From: Nitrospirota bacterium
GTDB lineage: Bacteria; Nitrospirota; Thermodesulfovibrionia; Thermodesulfovibrionales; UBA6898
Length of the DNA stretch: 64,000 nucleotides
Assembly: GCA_016214855.1 (NCBI GenBank)
Contig: JACRMT010000007.1
Location: 62,001-126,000 of the forward strand
Reading direction: 5' to 3'
Of the stretch, positions 29,282 to 37,287 are shown one piece after another. The notes beneath the pieces are model-generated. The model searched no databases, was not told the origin of the DNA, and was given only the letters and a program-made list of their open reading frames with translations. Position 1 is the first letter of the stretch. Every line of letters starts with the position of its first letter. Made by a program: the position numbers and the translations under genes.

Positions 29282-30404
29282 TTATCTTTCAGATACACCC
29301 CTGGAAAGAGATAATTTCAAAAATTCCTTCAGAAACCGGTCTATAGAACCGTCAATAACAGAATTAATATCCCCGCTTTCGATTCCTGTTCTGTGATCTT
29401 TAACCATTTGATACGGCTGCATAACATAAGAGCGTATCTGGCTTCCCCAGGCAATATCTTTTTTATCCCCGATAATATCTTCCATCTTCTTTTCTTTGGC
29501 CTTCAGCTGCAATTCGTATAGCCTGGCCTTGATGATCTTCAAGGCAACAGCCTTATTGGCATGCTGGGAACGTTCGTTCTGACATGCGACAATGATTCCG
29601 GTCGGCATATGGGTCAAACGGACAGCTGAAGATGTCTTATTAACATGCTGACCTCCGGCACCTGACGCCCGGTATACATCCATCTTAATATCTTCATCTC
29701 TCAGATCAACCTTAACGTCATCCTCGATCTCAGGGCTCACAATAACGGAAGCGAACGAAGTATGTCTTCTCTTATTGGCATCAAAGGGTGAAATCCTCAC
29801 CAGTCTATGGACACCTGCTTCTGAACGAAGATAGCCGTATGCATAATCGCCGTTGATCGTCAGCGTGGCATTTTTAATTCCAGCCTCATCGCCTGGCTGA
29901 AGATCAACTACCTGAGCGTTATAACCGCGGCGCTCAGCCCAGCGGAGATACATCCTCATGAGCATTTGAGCCCAATCCTGGCTCTCTACACCTCCTGCAC
30001 CCGGATGGATGGTGAGAATTGCGTTATTTTTATCTAATTCACCGGAAAGCAGGTTCTGAAGTTCAAGGTTCTCTATCTCTTCCCTGAGACCGTCTATCTC
30101 ATGCTTAAGTTCCTTCAGAAAAAGTTCACCGCCCTCCTCATCGAGGATGCCGATAGATTCTTCTGCATAAAGAAGTTTCTGGGTGAGCTGCTCAAATGGC
30201 GTTACCGTGTTTTCGAGTCTTGCCTTTTCCTTGAGAAGTTTCTTTGACTTCTCGGGTGATGACCAGACATGTTCTAATGCGAGATCCTCGGTTATTCGTT
30301 CGAGTTCTTCTTTTTTCCTGCTGATATCAAAGATAACCTCTTAAGGTATCGATCTTGGTCCTGATAAGAGAGAGAGCTTCTTTAAGTTCAGCCTGTATAA
30401 GCAC
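29282..30404 (-). CDS. prfB: Peptide chain release factor 2, with programmed +1 frameshift
   Basis: RF2 terminates at UGA and UAA. Zero frame starts GTG at 30404, with AAGGAGGT 4 nt upstream, and reads 25 codons to an in-frame TGA at 30329-30327. The main frame (+1) then continues to 29282, giving about 373 residues in total. The catalytic GGQ lies in ASGAGGQHVNKTSSAVRL. The slip site CTT-TGA, preceded by an AGAGG Shine-Dalgarno-like element, matches the autoregulatory frameshift known for E. coli prfB, down to the UGA at codon 26. A simple ORF call would miss the first third of the protein. It begins 2 bp after lnt. Confidence 0.95.
30327..30345 (-). promoter_or_regulatory. prfB programmed +1 frameshift signal
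   Basis: Read on the minus strand: TTAAGAGGTTATCTTTGA. The AGAGG acts as internal Shine-Dalgarno, CTT is the slippery codon 25 and TGA is codon 26. Low RF2 slows termination and favours the slip, which restores RF2. Confidence 0.92.
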
Positions 30405-30406
30405 AA

Positions 30407-31954
30407 TTACCTCCTTGGCACAATAGTGCCCAATAAAATAATAGAAATAACAATACAGAAGAAAGAGAAGAGATCACCGAAACGCGTATAAAACGTCATA
30501 GTGGAATCAGTTTTCAGCGTATGAGTCAGAACGCGCCGGTCAAAAAGTCCGGACTGCACAAGGATCTTGCCGTTACTGTCAATAAATCCTGATATGCCGG
30601 TATTTGCTGCACGTACGATCGGCTTTCTGTTCTCAACTGCCCGAAAAACAGCCATACTAAAATGCTGATAGGGACCGGCAGTCTTTCCGAACCAGGCATC
30701 ATTGGTTATTGTCACCATAAAATCGCCGCCGCCCGTGTAGAATTTTCTTACCAGGCCGGGGAAAATGATCTCATAGCAGACAAGGGTGCTGAATCTCCCC
30801 ATCTCAGTATCTGCCTGCAGATACTGGCTGCCGGGGATGTAGTCACCAATACCGGCAACCAGCTTATCTAGAAAGAAAAACACTTTTCTCAAAGGAACAT
30901 ATTCGCCGAACGGAACGAGATGTATCTTATCATAGACATAGGATTTTTCCCCTTCATTTTCCAGAAGAACCGCGCTGTTGGTCAAGTCAGAAGATCCGGC
31001 AGAATGCTTCTTTACCATAACAGCGCCAAAGAGAAGGGACGTTCTGCTCTGCTTCTGGAACTGGCTCAGCCGCTCGGTATTGACCATATCCGAGCCGAAC
31101 AAAAAGGGCACCGCGGTCTCGGGCCAGATGATCAGGGCAGGGTGTTCCTTTAAAGCTTCCCCGGAAAGTTTGGTATAAATATCGATAACTTCATTTTGAA
31201 ATGCAGGCTCCCATTTTTTATCCTGTTCGATATTTCCCTGGATAACACTTATTGGCAGATCCTTGCCGGCCCTGTTTTGATGAAGCCGCCAGAAGCCGTA
31301 TCCAAATGAAGTAATGATCACCATAAGGAGAAGGGCAGATCCGGCCATGAAGTAGGAAAGCGGGAACAGGGGCATTTCCTTCAACCGTTTTTGTATCAGC
31401 AGGAGATCGGCAATAAAACCATTAACCGCAAGCACCAAAAAAGATATACCGTAGATCCCGGTGACGTCAGAGATCTGAATAAGGGAAAGAAAGCGATACT
31501 GACTATATCCGACGCTCGCCCAGGGAAACCCGGTCAGGGCATAGGAGCGGATATATTCAATGCAGACCCACAACACAGGAGCGATAAAGAGCGCCGGCAG
31601 CCTGCTCTTTTTGTACACCTGCGAGAAGAGCATCGAAAAGAGAGCAGGGAAAAGGCTTAGGTATGCAGAGAAAAAAAGAACGATGATAATGCTCGACAAA
31701 AACGATATGCCGCCAAAATGGTTTATTGAATGATAGACCCAGTAAAGCGTTCCGAAGAAATAGACCATGCCAAAGACAAAGCCTGATACAAAAGACTCTT
31801 TCCAGTCCTTCTTCCAGAGAGAGAAAAGAAGGGGAACAAAACTGATCCATGCCAGAAAAGAGAGATCAAAGCGCGGAAAGGAGATTACCAGCATGATGCC
31901 TGATAGCAGCGGCAGCAGAAAAGGGTAAATTTTTTTTAGAAAAGTTTTTTCCAT
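30407..31954 (-). CDS. lnt: Apolipoprotein N-acyltransferase
   Basis: 515 residues. Several TM helices in the first 200 residues are followed by a nitrilase-like periplasmic domain with the triad Glu (IIWPETAVPFL), Lys (YDKIHLVPFGEYVP) and Cys (LVCYEIIFPGLV), then a final TM. It adds the third acyl chain to lipoproteins, implying a diderm envelope. It is directly upstream of prfB. Its start is divergent from tRNA-Phe, with the tRNA promoter beginning within 4 bp of the lnt start. Confidence 0.95.
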   Translation of the reverse strand: MEKTFLKKIYPFLLPLLSGIMLVISFPRFDLSFLAWISFVPLLFSLWKKDWKESFVSGFVFGMVYFFGTLYWVYHSINHFGGISFLSSIIIVLFFSAYLSLFPALFSMLFSQVYKKSRLPALFIAPVLWVCIEYIRSYALTGFPWASVGYSQYRFLSLIQISDVTGIYGISFLVLAVNGFIADLLLIQKRLKEMPLFPLSYFMAGSALLLMVIITSFGYGFWRLHQNRAGKDLPISVIQGNIEQDKKWEPAFQNEVIDIYTKLSGEALKEHPALIIWPETAVPFLFGSDMVNTERLSQFQKQSRTSLLFGAVMVKKHSAGSSDLTNSAVLLENEGEKSYVYDKIHLVPFGEYVPLRKVFFFLDKLVAGIGDYIPGSQYLQADTEMGRFSTLVCYEIIFPGLVRKFYTGGGDFMVTITNDAWFGKTAGPYQHFSMAVFRAVENRKPIVRAANTGISGFIDSNGKILVQSGLFDRRVLTHTLKTDSTMTFYTRFGDLFSFFCIVISIILLGTIVPRR

Positions 31955-31957
31955 ATA

Positions 31958-31987
31958 TTGACAATCAAAAAACGTAATAGGTATAGT
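31958..31987 (+). promoter_or_regulatory. Sigma70-type promoter of tRNA-Phe
   Basis: TTGACA at 31958-31963 and TATAGT at 31982-31987 are spaced 18 bp. The predicted start is about 4 nt before the mature tRNA. Confidence 0.75.
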
Positions 31988-31997
31988 TATTGTCCGG

Positions 31998-32073
31998 GGG
32001 CAGTTAGCTCAGTTGGTAGAGCACGGGTCTGAAAAACCCGGTGTCCGCAGTTCAATTCTGCGACTGCCCACCA
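31998..32073 (+). tRNA. tRNA-Phe (anticodon GAA)
   Basis: A 76-nt cloverleaf: acceptor GGGCAGT pairs with ACTGCCC, the D-arm has TAGCTCAGTTGGTAGAGCA, the anticodon stem is CGGGT/ACCCG with loop CTGAAAA (anticodon GAA), and the T-arm contains TTCAATTC. The CCA tail is encoded (32071-32073). Confidence 0.97.
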
Positions 32074-32155
32074 TGATTTTATTTGTCTTCCTGCAGAGAG
32101 TCAAGCCAAAAAGCCTTCCGCAGGTAACCATTCAGTTATGAGTGGACAGTTTCAA

Positions 32156-32243
32156 GATCCCCTCCTTACCAAGGAGGGGCATGGGGAGGTTTTGGTTCAT
32201 ATTCCAATACCCCTCCCGACCTCCCCTTGGAAAGGGGAGGAGG
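32156..32243. repeat. Two-hairpin palindromic repeat element
   Basis: A stem CCCCTCCTT-ACC-AAGGAGGGG and, about 50 bp on, CCTCCCCTT-GGA-AAGGGGAGG. A further copy-like block occurs at 35691-35766, and a related sequence is inside cbiA near 58431-58482. The open frame of the next gene runs into it only by chance. Confidence 0.75.
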
Positions 32244-32269
32244 ATTACCCCTTACAACTGAATTCTATA

Positions 32270-32680
32270 ATGAACTTCATGGAAAAGCATAAGCCCCATA
32301 CGGTTCCCAAATATGTGATCTATGCCTTCTTTATTCTCGGTCTTGTTTCCGCGATTGCCTTCAGGGGAATCATCATCTTCCAGCACCTTGAGCCCACGTG
32401 GGTCAGGCCTGTCTGGTACATCGGCACCATAGGCTATTTCTTTTTTTTCCTGTACCGGTACATGATAACGAAGAAGAGGAAACATGCTATCGAGCAGTAT
32501 CAGCTTATCGAAAAACTGAAGGCAAATGCCTGCCTTGAGGAGCAGGACCGGGAGGCAGTGCTCTATCTCCTCTCTTCCATCAAGTTCTCTCTTGAGGACA
32601 TCAACTACGCGCTTATCTTTATCCTCTCAGTCCTTGCGATCGTGGCAGACATGGTCCTGACCATGATGAAGTCAGGATAG
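32270..32680 (+). CDS. Small membrane protein, unknown
   Basis: About 136 residues from the ATG at 32270. The frame opens at 32138, but the added 44 residues are translated palindromic repeat, so I reject them. Three hydrophobic segments: about 15-35, 45-65 and 108-132. A charged helical part (KRKHAIEQYQLIEKLKANA) lies between. Family not recognised. A diverged copy of its last 43 codons lies at 33402-33533, beyond a toxin-antitoxin pair. Confidence 0.6.
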   Translation: MNFMEKHKPHTVPKYVIYAFFILGLVSAIAFRGIIIFQHLEPTWVRPVWYIGTIGYFFFFLYRYMITKKRKHAIEQYQLIEKLKANACLEEQDREAVLYLLSSIKFSLEDINYALIFILSVLAIVADMVLTMMKSG

Positions 32681-32775
32681 TGTTCTTTGCGGAGTTCCTT
32701 TTGTTATCAACGCCCCGACAGCATATTGTAATAGTGAGGCCTCTTACGTTAAGAGACATTCAAATCCGAAAGTAT

Positions 32776-32814
32776 TTGACATGGCTTCGCCTTTTGTATA
32801 TATTGGTAATATAC
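32776..32814 (+). promoter_or_regulatory. Promoter and putative operator of brnTA
   Basis: TTGACA (32776-32781) and TATATT (32799-32804) are spaced 17 bp. An inverted repeat GTATAT-7-ATATAC (32796-32814) overlaps the -10 and fits autorepression by the CopG-type antitoxin. The leader to the ATG is very short. Confidence 0.55.
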
Positions 32815-32818
32815 ATTT

Positions 32819-33142
32819 ATGAATGATTGGGCTGACATATTATCTCGCGCTGAAGGCTTTGAATGGGATGAGGGGAATATCAAGAAAAACTGGGAGAAGC
32901 ATCAAGTTTCCCATATCGAGTGCGAGGAGATTTTTTTTAACTCTCCAATCATAGTAAGGAAGGATGATCCGCACTCAACACGGGAAGATCGATACTTCGT
33001 CTTAGGCAAAACAGACACTGATAGATTGCTTTTCCTTGTTTTTACTATGAGGAGTAATAAGATAAGAATAATCTCAGCTCGTAACATGAACCGGAAAGAG
33101 AGAAGAATATATGAACAGGCTCAAGAAGATACCCAAGTTTAA
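32819..33142 (+). CDS. brnT: BrnT family toxin
   Basis: 107 residues of the BrnT ribonuclease-toxin family. Diagnostic features are GFEWDEGNIKKNWEKHQVS at residues 13-31, the DDPHSTREDRYFVLG region near 50, and RIISARNMNRKERRIYE near 85. In the family it cleaves RNA and is neutralised by BrnA. It overlaps the antitoxin gene by 32 bp in the usual toxin-first order. Confidence 0.9.
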   Translation: MNDWADILSRAEGFEWDEGNIKKNWEKHQVSHIECEEIFFNSPIIVRKDDPHSTREDRYFVLGKTDTDRLLFLVFTMRSNKIRIISARNMNRKERRIYEQAQEDTQV

Positions 33143-33392
33143 AAGCGAAGCAGAGGAGTCTGCGTTCTGGGCAATGCATGATTCCACTGAGTACGTTGAC
33201 TACTCGACGGCAAAACGGGTTGTTTTCCCCAATTTAAGACCGACCACCAGGACTATTTCGATTCGTCTGCCCGAATCACTTATTGAACATCTTAAGTTGC
33301 TTGCGAACAAGCGGGATGTTCCCTATCAGTCGCTCTTGAAAATTTTCCTGTCTGAGAAAGTCGAAGAAGAGCTGCACGGGGCAGTTAAGTAA
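33111..33392 (+). CDS. brnA: BrnA/CopG-type antitoxin
   Basis: 93 residues. The N-terminal half (KIPKFKSEAEESAFW) is the toxin-binding segment typical of antitoxins paired with BrnT. The C-terminal half is a ribbon-helix-helix domain (TISIRLPESLIEHLKLLANK). It likely represses its own promoter through the inverted repeat at 32796-32814. Translation is coupled by the overlap with brnT. Confidence 0.88.
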   Translation: MNRLKKIPKFKSEAEESAFWAMHDSTEYVDYSTAKRVVFPNLRPTTRTISIRLPESLIEHLKLLANKRDVPYQSLLKIFLSEKVEEELHGAVK

Positions 33393-33401
33393 GTAGTTGC
33401 C

Positions 33402-33533
33402 CAGAACCGGGAGGTGGTGCTTTATCTCCTCTCTTCCATCAAGTTTTCCCTTGAGGACATCAACTACGCGCTGATCTTTATCCTCTCGGTTCTTGCGATT
33501 GCGGCAGATATTGTGCTGACGATGATGAAGTAA
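33402..33533 (+). pseudogene. Truncated paralogue of the 32270-32680 membrane protein
   Basis: 129 nt align without gaps to 32543-32671. I count 15 differences, about 88% identity, and they change only 4 of 43 residues. The reading frame is kept to a TAA at 33531-33533. The 5' two-thirds of this copy is missing and brnT/brnA stand in its place. The excess of silent changes suggests it was a functional gene before truncation. Confidence 0.85.
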
Positions 33534-33534
33534 T

Positions 33535-34599
33535 ATGCTGAGATTATTAATGAATATGAAACTCATAATTTTGATATTCGCTGGATTAATCACTGGAATT
33601 ATTGATCCCATGGTTATTTTTGCGTTTCAAACAAGTTATCTGCCACTTGGCCAGGGTGAGTTGAAAACGCGAGTTAATCTTATTTCAGTAAAAAATGACG
33701 ATGATACGTGGCTCGAAGAGACAATTCGCATTCCATCTGCTGGAGTTAACGGGGTTGTTATTCATCCTCAAGATTCGGAGAATGACGCTACTATTATAAT
33801 TGAGGGTAAGGATCAAAAGGGTGATCCCTGGACCTTTTTTACGGAATACGCAGGGCAGGGCTTTTCTGTATGGCGAGCGGATCTTGATAATGATGGTCGT
33901 GAAGATATAGTACTGTTGGGGTACACTGGTGGTGTTGGCCTTGCACCAACGATGCATATGACTGTATTGCTTTTCGACAAACAGGGCCGGCCGGTTCCGT
34001 GGTCAATTGAGGGGTACTTTGGGAAGGATGAACATGGAATAGAGGACCTGTTAGATTTGAATCGAGATAAACGAGCTGAAATAGTTCGGATGGCCTACGA
34101 TGAGGGGTATTGGATAACTTCATTATATGAGGCTCGATCGGGGTACTGGCATCAGATTCATAGTAAACATGGTAAGTCATCTTTCCCTCTATATACACGT
34201 TTTACAAATCGCGCAAACAGGAAAGCTACCAAACCTGAGCAGAAGCGTGCTCCGCTTGAAGATAAACTTGGTTCTTCAGGGATTTCGAAGAGCGTGCAGC
34301 TAAATATTACTTCCCTTCAAAGATGGATCGAAAATTATGAAGATGCAATATTTTTGCTCTCTGATGGACGGACTTGTAGGCTTGCTTATTGGTATTCCAC
34401 TGCTGCTGTCGTAATTGATCGACCACACCGTCGAGATTCGGCCTTATTAGAGGCTTCCAAAGAAGCCAGAAAATTAGTTGAAGAAATAATTCAGCGTAAG
34501 CTGCCTGTAAAGATCACTGGTTGGAGGCGATTAAATTATATTAACAACCGCAAAGATGCATGTGTGCCTGAACTTATTTGGGCAGTGGATCATAATTGA
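33535..34599 (+). CDS. Exported protein of unknown function, AT-rich
   Basis: 354 residues from the ATG at 33535; ATGs at 33550 and 33556 would give cleaner signal peptides. The signal (about residues 8-31) is followed by a mature part with an FG-GAP/calcium-loop-like stretch (WRADLDNDGREDIVLLG) and a second DLNRDKRAEIVRM, resembling VCBS-type repeats. The C-terminal 100 residues have no recognised domain. Codon usage is visibly AT-richer than neighbours, which with the adjacent TA pair suggests acquisition by transfer. Confidence 0.6.
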   Translation: MLRLLMNMKLIILIFAGLITGIIDPMVIFAFQTSYLPLGQGELKTRVNLISVKNDDDTWLEETIRIPSAGVNGVVIHPQDSENDATIIIEGKDQKGDPWTFFTEYAGQGFSVWRADLDNDGREDIVLLGYTGGVGLAPTMHMTVLLFDKQGRPVPWSIEGYFGKDEHGIEDLLDLNRDKRAEIVRMAYDEGYWITSLYEARSGYWHQIHSKHGKSSFPLYTRFTNRANRKATKPEQKRAPLEDKLGSSGISKSVQLNITSLQRWIENYEDAIFLLSDGRTCRLAYWYSTAAVVIDRPHRRDSALLEASKEARKLVEEIIQRKLPVKITGWRRLNYINNRKDACVPELIWAVDHN

Positions 34600-34677
34600 G
34601 CCGTGCAATGTTAGGCAACCGCAGTTTCACGTTGAGATACGATCTGGGACCTGCACGATAGCATAAAAAAACAAACA

Positions 34678-34707
34678 AAAAAGGCCCGCACACAGGCGGG
34701 CCTTTTT
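34678..34707. terminator. Bidirectional Rho-independent terminator
   Basis: A 12-bp stem AAAAAGGCCCGC/GCGGGCCTTTTT with a 6-nt loop. It has an A-run on one side and a T-run on the other, placed between two convergent genes. Confidence 0.9.
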
Positions 34708-34739
34708 ACTCCCATGGAGGGGCATGGGAGGGTTGGAGT

Positions 34740-35120
34740 TTACTTTACCTTTGACATCTCTGTGCCGCAGGTGCACTTGCCGGGATTCTGGCTGATCGTG
34801 TCGCACTTGCAGGTTGGGCCGCAGGCGCATGCATACTGGCCGGTTGTCTTGAATGACCGCTCTTTTTCCCAGCCTGCTGCCTTCAATGAGGCCTTGCCTT
34901 CCTCGACCTTTGTCACCTGAGCCTTGACCATATCCTTGCCGCAGGTGCATTTGCCGGCATTGTTCGACATGGTGTCGCACTTGCAGGCCTCTCCGCAGTT
35001 ACAGGCATAGACCTCAGCTCCTGCCTTGAGCTCCATTGTTGACTTCAAACCTGCGTATGCGACTGCAAAGAGCCCTAATGCAAGCACTGCGCTGAATACG
35101 ATCATAACGGTTCTTTTCAT
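34740..35120 (-). CDS. Exported protein with duplicated twelve-cysteine metal-binding-like motif
   Basis: 126 residues: a signal peptide (1-23), then two copies of C-x-C-x3-C-x-C-x9-C-x-C (Cys40-60 and Cys98-118) in near-identical contexts (CKCDTxSxNxGKCTCG). A lysine-rich spacer lies between. The pattern suggests binding of several soft metal ions, or metal clusters, in the periplasm. I know no named family for it. Gene order on this strand is DUF2892, zinc-ribbon protein, then this one. Confidence 0.7.
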   Translation of the reverse strand: MKRTVMIVFSAVLALGLFAVAYAGLKSTMELKAGAEVYACNCGEACKCDTMSNNAGKCTCGKDMVKAQVTKVEEGKASLKAAGWEKERSFKTTGQYACACGPTCKCDTISQNPGKCTCGTEMSKVK

Positions 35121-35139
35121 ATGCTTTCTCCTTTTTTTG

Positions 35140-35349
35140 TTAATTGACGGTTATCCGTATATCCGGACAACTCATCAGGTTATATTTTCTGTATCTCTCC
35201 AGGCAGGGCAGACAGAGCCCATCATTTTCTGTCCAGCCGGAAAAATCATACTTCACCTGCTCTACTGCGAATTTATCGGTCATGTTATGCAGGTGATGTA
35301 CAAGGTAAAAAACCTCTTTTCTGCATACCGGACAACGATTTTTTTGCAT
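35140..35349 (-). CDS. Small CxxC zinc-ribbon-like protein
   Basis: 69 residues from the ATG at 35349, chosen because AGGGGG lies just upstream; the frame extends further only as a shadow of the DUF2892 gene. Two CxxC pairs (CPVC at the start, CLPC near 47) and several histidines suggest a zinc ribbon or rubredoxin-like knot. Function unknown. Confidence 0.55.
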   Translation of the reverse strand: MQKNRCPVCRKEVFYLVHHLHNMTDKFAVEQVKYDFSGWTENDGLCLPCLERYRKYNLMSCPDIRITVN

Positions 35350-35387
35350 ACACAACCCCCTTTCGAGGCTGTTTATGAAACAGCCTC

Positions 35388-35579
35388 TTACTGACAGCTC
35401 TTGCAGGTTTTGACGCCCAGCAACGCATAGGGAGGGCAGAAACCGGTCAACCCTGTTATCAGGGGAATTATGCCGAGATAAGCCCACGCGGTCTGCGGCC
35501 CTATGAATGCCAGGGAAAGAATGCCCAGACCTGCTGCGGTCCTGAAGATCCTTTCTATGCTGCCAACATTTTTTTTCAT
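35388..35579 (-). CDS. DUF2892 inner-membrane protein
   Basis: 63 residues starting MKKNVGSIERIFRTAAGLGIL with two hydrophobic segments and ending CPPYALLGVKTCKSC, the usual DUF2892 (YgaP C-terminal-like) layout. Two cysteines at the end could bind or transfer sulfur. The family often sits beside rhodanese-type sulfur genes; here it is near dsr. It is first in a run of three small minus-strand genes. Confidence 0.8.
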   Translation of the reverse strand: MKKNVGSIERIFRTAAGLGILSLAFIGPQTAWAYLGIIPLITGLTGFCPPYALLGVKTCKSCQ

Positions 35580-35641
35580 CTATCTTCACCTCCTCTTTTG
35601 TTTGGTCTGATAGTATGTTAAGACAATATCGTCAGCAAGTA

Positions 35642-35656
35642 TGTGACTAAGTCACA
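35642..35656. promoter_or_regulatory. CRP/FNR-like palindrome
   Basis: TGTGACTAAGTCACA is a 15-bp palindrome with 7-bp arms and resembles CRP/FNR-family (including HcpR-type) sites. It lies 63 bp upstream of the DUF2892 start on one side and about 225 bp upstream of dsrN on the other. The spacing between half-sites is one shorter than the usual TGTGA-N6-TCACA. Confidence 0.4.
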
Positions 35657-35690
35657 GAGTAACTATTCAGTAAATAGGGGAAGAATCATA

Positions 35691-35766
35691 ACCCCTCCTT
35701 CCCTCCCCTTATCTTAAGTGGAGGAATATGACCCCCCTCTTGAGGTAAGAGGGAGATGGGGGAGTT
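35691..35766. repeat. GC-rich palindromic repeat, related to 32156-32243
   Basis: CCCTCC-type blocks and a hairpin CCCTCTT-GAGGT-AAGAGGG, ending GGGGGAG. Similar in arrangement to the two-hairpin element near tRNA-Phe, but degenerate. It occupies much of the gap between the DUF2892 and dsrN genes. Confidence 0.6.
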
Positions 35767-35880
35767 ATTAACTCCAGTCGACTGAAGCCGTAAGTCACAA
35801 AATGTCAGTCTCCGACGGTTGTCTGTTAATGGGCTAAACAGGTAGAATAAAAAAACTTTGTTACAGAGTTTTTTAACTTA

Positions 35881-37287
35881 TTGATGAAACCGAACTATCC
35901 ACGAATAATCGTTGCAGGCATGAAGGGCGGGGCTGGCAAGACAACAGTCAGCCTGGGCATTATCGCTGCATGGGAAAAGCAGGGCCTGTCAATCGTTCCC
36001 TTTAAAAAGGGGCCTGATTATATCGATGCCGGCTGGCTGTCGTCAGCTGCAGAATATGCCTGTTTCAACCTTGACCCGTTTCTGATAACAAAGGAAAAGA
36101 TCCTCTCGTCCTTTGTCAGTCATTACGGTGATGCTGATTGCGCTGTTATCGAGGGGAACAGGGGCCTGTATGACGGCATGGACGCAGCAGGGACGTACAG
36201 CACTGCAGAGCTTGCAAAGACCCTGCAGGCGCCGGTGATCCTGGTGCTCGACTGCACCAAGGTGACACGGACAGCAGCAGCAATGCTCCTTGGCATGCTG
36301 AAGTTCGATCCAAAGGTGAAGATCAGCGGCGTGGTTCTGAACCAGATCGCAGGCAAACGGCATGAGAAGGTGATCAGGGAAGCGATCGCCAAATACTGTA
36401 AGGTGCCGGTTGTGGGTGCGATACCGAAACTGCGGGGCGAGCAGCTCTCTGAGCGGCATATGGGCCTTACGCCGTTCCAGGAGCATCCAGAGGTCAAAAA
36501 GGCCATTGCCGCCTGCGCTGATATTGCGGAGAAATACCTTGATCTTGATGCGATACGGAAAATAGCGAATAAAGCAGGGGTTAGGGATTGGGGATTAGGG
36601 ATCGGAAATACTCATCACTCATCACCCATTACCCATCACGGCTTGCGTATCGGCATTATCCGTGACTCTGCTTTCCAGTTCTACTACCCTGAGAATTTTG
36701 AGGAGCTTCAGAAGCGCGGGGCAGAGCTTGTCGAGATCAGTGCGCTCAGGGCAAAGAAACTGCCTGATGTAGATGCGCTTTATATTGGCGGAGGTTTTCC
36801 TGAAACGCATGCTATTGCTCTTGCGAAGAATAAGAACTTCAGGAATGCGCTGAAGGCGGCGGTTGAACAGGGGCTGCCGGTCTATGCCGAATGCGGCGGC
36901 CTGATGTATCTTGGCGAAGCACTGGTGCTGGATCGTAAGACCTATCCCATGGCAGGGATCTTCCCTCTCAGGTTCAGTCTCGAAAAAAAGCCCCAGGCAC
37001 ATGGTTACACCATAGTAAGGGTGGCGAAGGCCAATCCTTTTTATAAGAGAGGGACCCTGATCAGGGGACACGAGTTCCATTACTCCCGCGTGATCAGCCC
37101 TGTGAAGCAAAGTAACCTGCAGTTTGCATTCAGCATGGAGCGCGGTGAGGGTATTCTGGATGGCAAGGACGGCATCTGTTATAAGAATGTACTGGCAACC
37201 TATACACACCTGCATGCTCTGGGCTGTCCTGAATGGGCAGAGGGAATGATACAACAGGCAGTTGCATACCAAAAAGGCAGGAAATAG
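35881..37287 (+). CDS. dsrN: DsrN-type cobyrinate a,c-diamide synthase homologue (putative siroheme amidase)
   Basis: 468 residues of the CobB/CbiA family: an N-terminal dethiobiotin-synthetase-like ATPase with P-loop KGGAGKTT near residue 14, then a class I glutamine amidotransferase domain with the nucleophile in YAECGGLMYLG near 338 and HLHALG near the end. A second CbiA (57468-58877) sits in the cobalamin operon. This copy heads the dsr cluster and is therefore probably DsrN, proposed to amidate siroheme for dissimilatory sulfite reductase. A 63-bp in-frame heptamer insertion (36577-36639) lies between the domains. Confidence 0.8.
   Translation: MMKPNYPRIIVAGMKGGAGKTTVSLGIIAAWEKQGLSIVPFKKGPDYIDAGWLSSAAEYACFNLDPFLITKEKILSSFVSHYGDADCAVIEGNRGLYDGMDAAGTYSTAELAKTLQAPVILVLDCTKVTRTAAAMLLGMLKFDPKVKISGVVLNQIAGKRHEKVIREAIAKYCKVPVVGAIPKLRGEQLSERHMGLTPFQEHPEVKKAIAACADIAEKYLDLDAIRKIANKAGVRDWGLGIGNTHHSSPITHHGLRIGIIRDSAFQFYYPENFEELQKRGAELVEISALRAKKLPDVDALYIGGGFPETHAIALAKNKNFRNALKAAVEQGLPVYAECGGLMYLGEALVLDRKTYPMAGIFPLRFSLEKKPQAHGYTIVRVAKANPFYKRGTLIRGHEFHYSRVISPVKQSNLQFAFSMERGEGILDGKDGICYKNVLATYTHLHALGCPEWAEGMIQQAVAYQKGRK
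36577..36639 (+). repeat. In-frame heptamer repeat inside dsrN (9 x 7 nt)
   Basis: Nine consecutive 7-nt units: four of the GGGATTG/GGGATTA type, one transition unit, and four of the TCATCAC/CCATCAC type. The total, 63 nt, is 21 codons, so the frame is kept. It encodes a Gly-rich then His/Ser/Thr/Pro-rich loop between the two domains. Confidence 0.85.

Noticed and set aside
32138-32269. An N-terminal extension of the small membrane protein
   Set aside because: The residues are a translation of the palindromic repeat and carry no conserved features.
35350-35589. The upstream part of a 149-residue frame
   Set aside because: It is a shadow of DUF2892. Only the last 69 codons, with their own ribosome site, look real.
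35767-35880. A cobalamin riboswitch upstream of dsrN
   Set aside because: I found no recognisable B12-box or adenosylcobalamin leader elements in this gap.
36577-36639. A CRISPR array or regulatory direct repeats in dsrN
   Set aside because: The units are 7 nt, contiguous and in frame, without spacers. They are a tandem repeat, not CRISPR.
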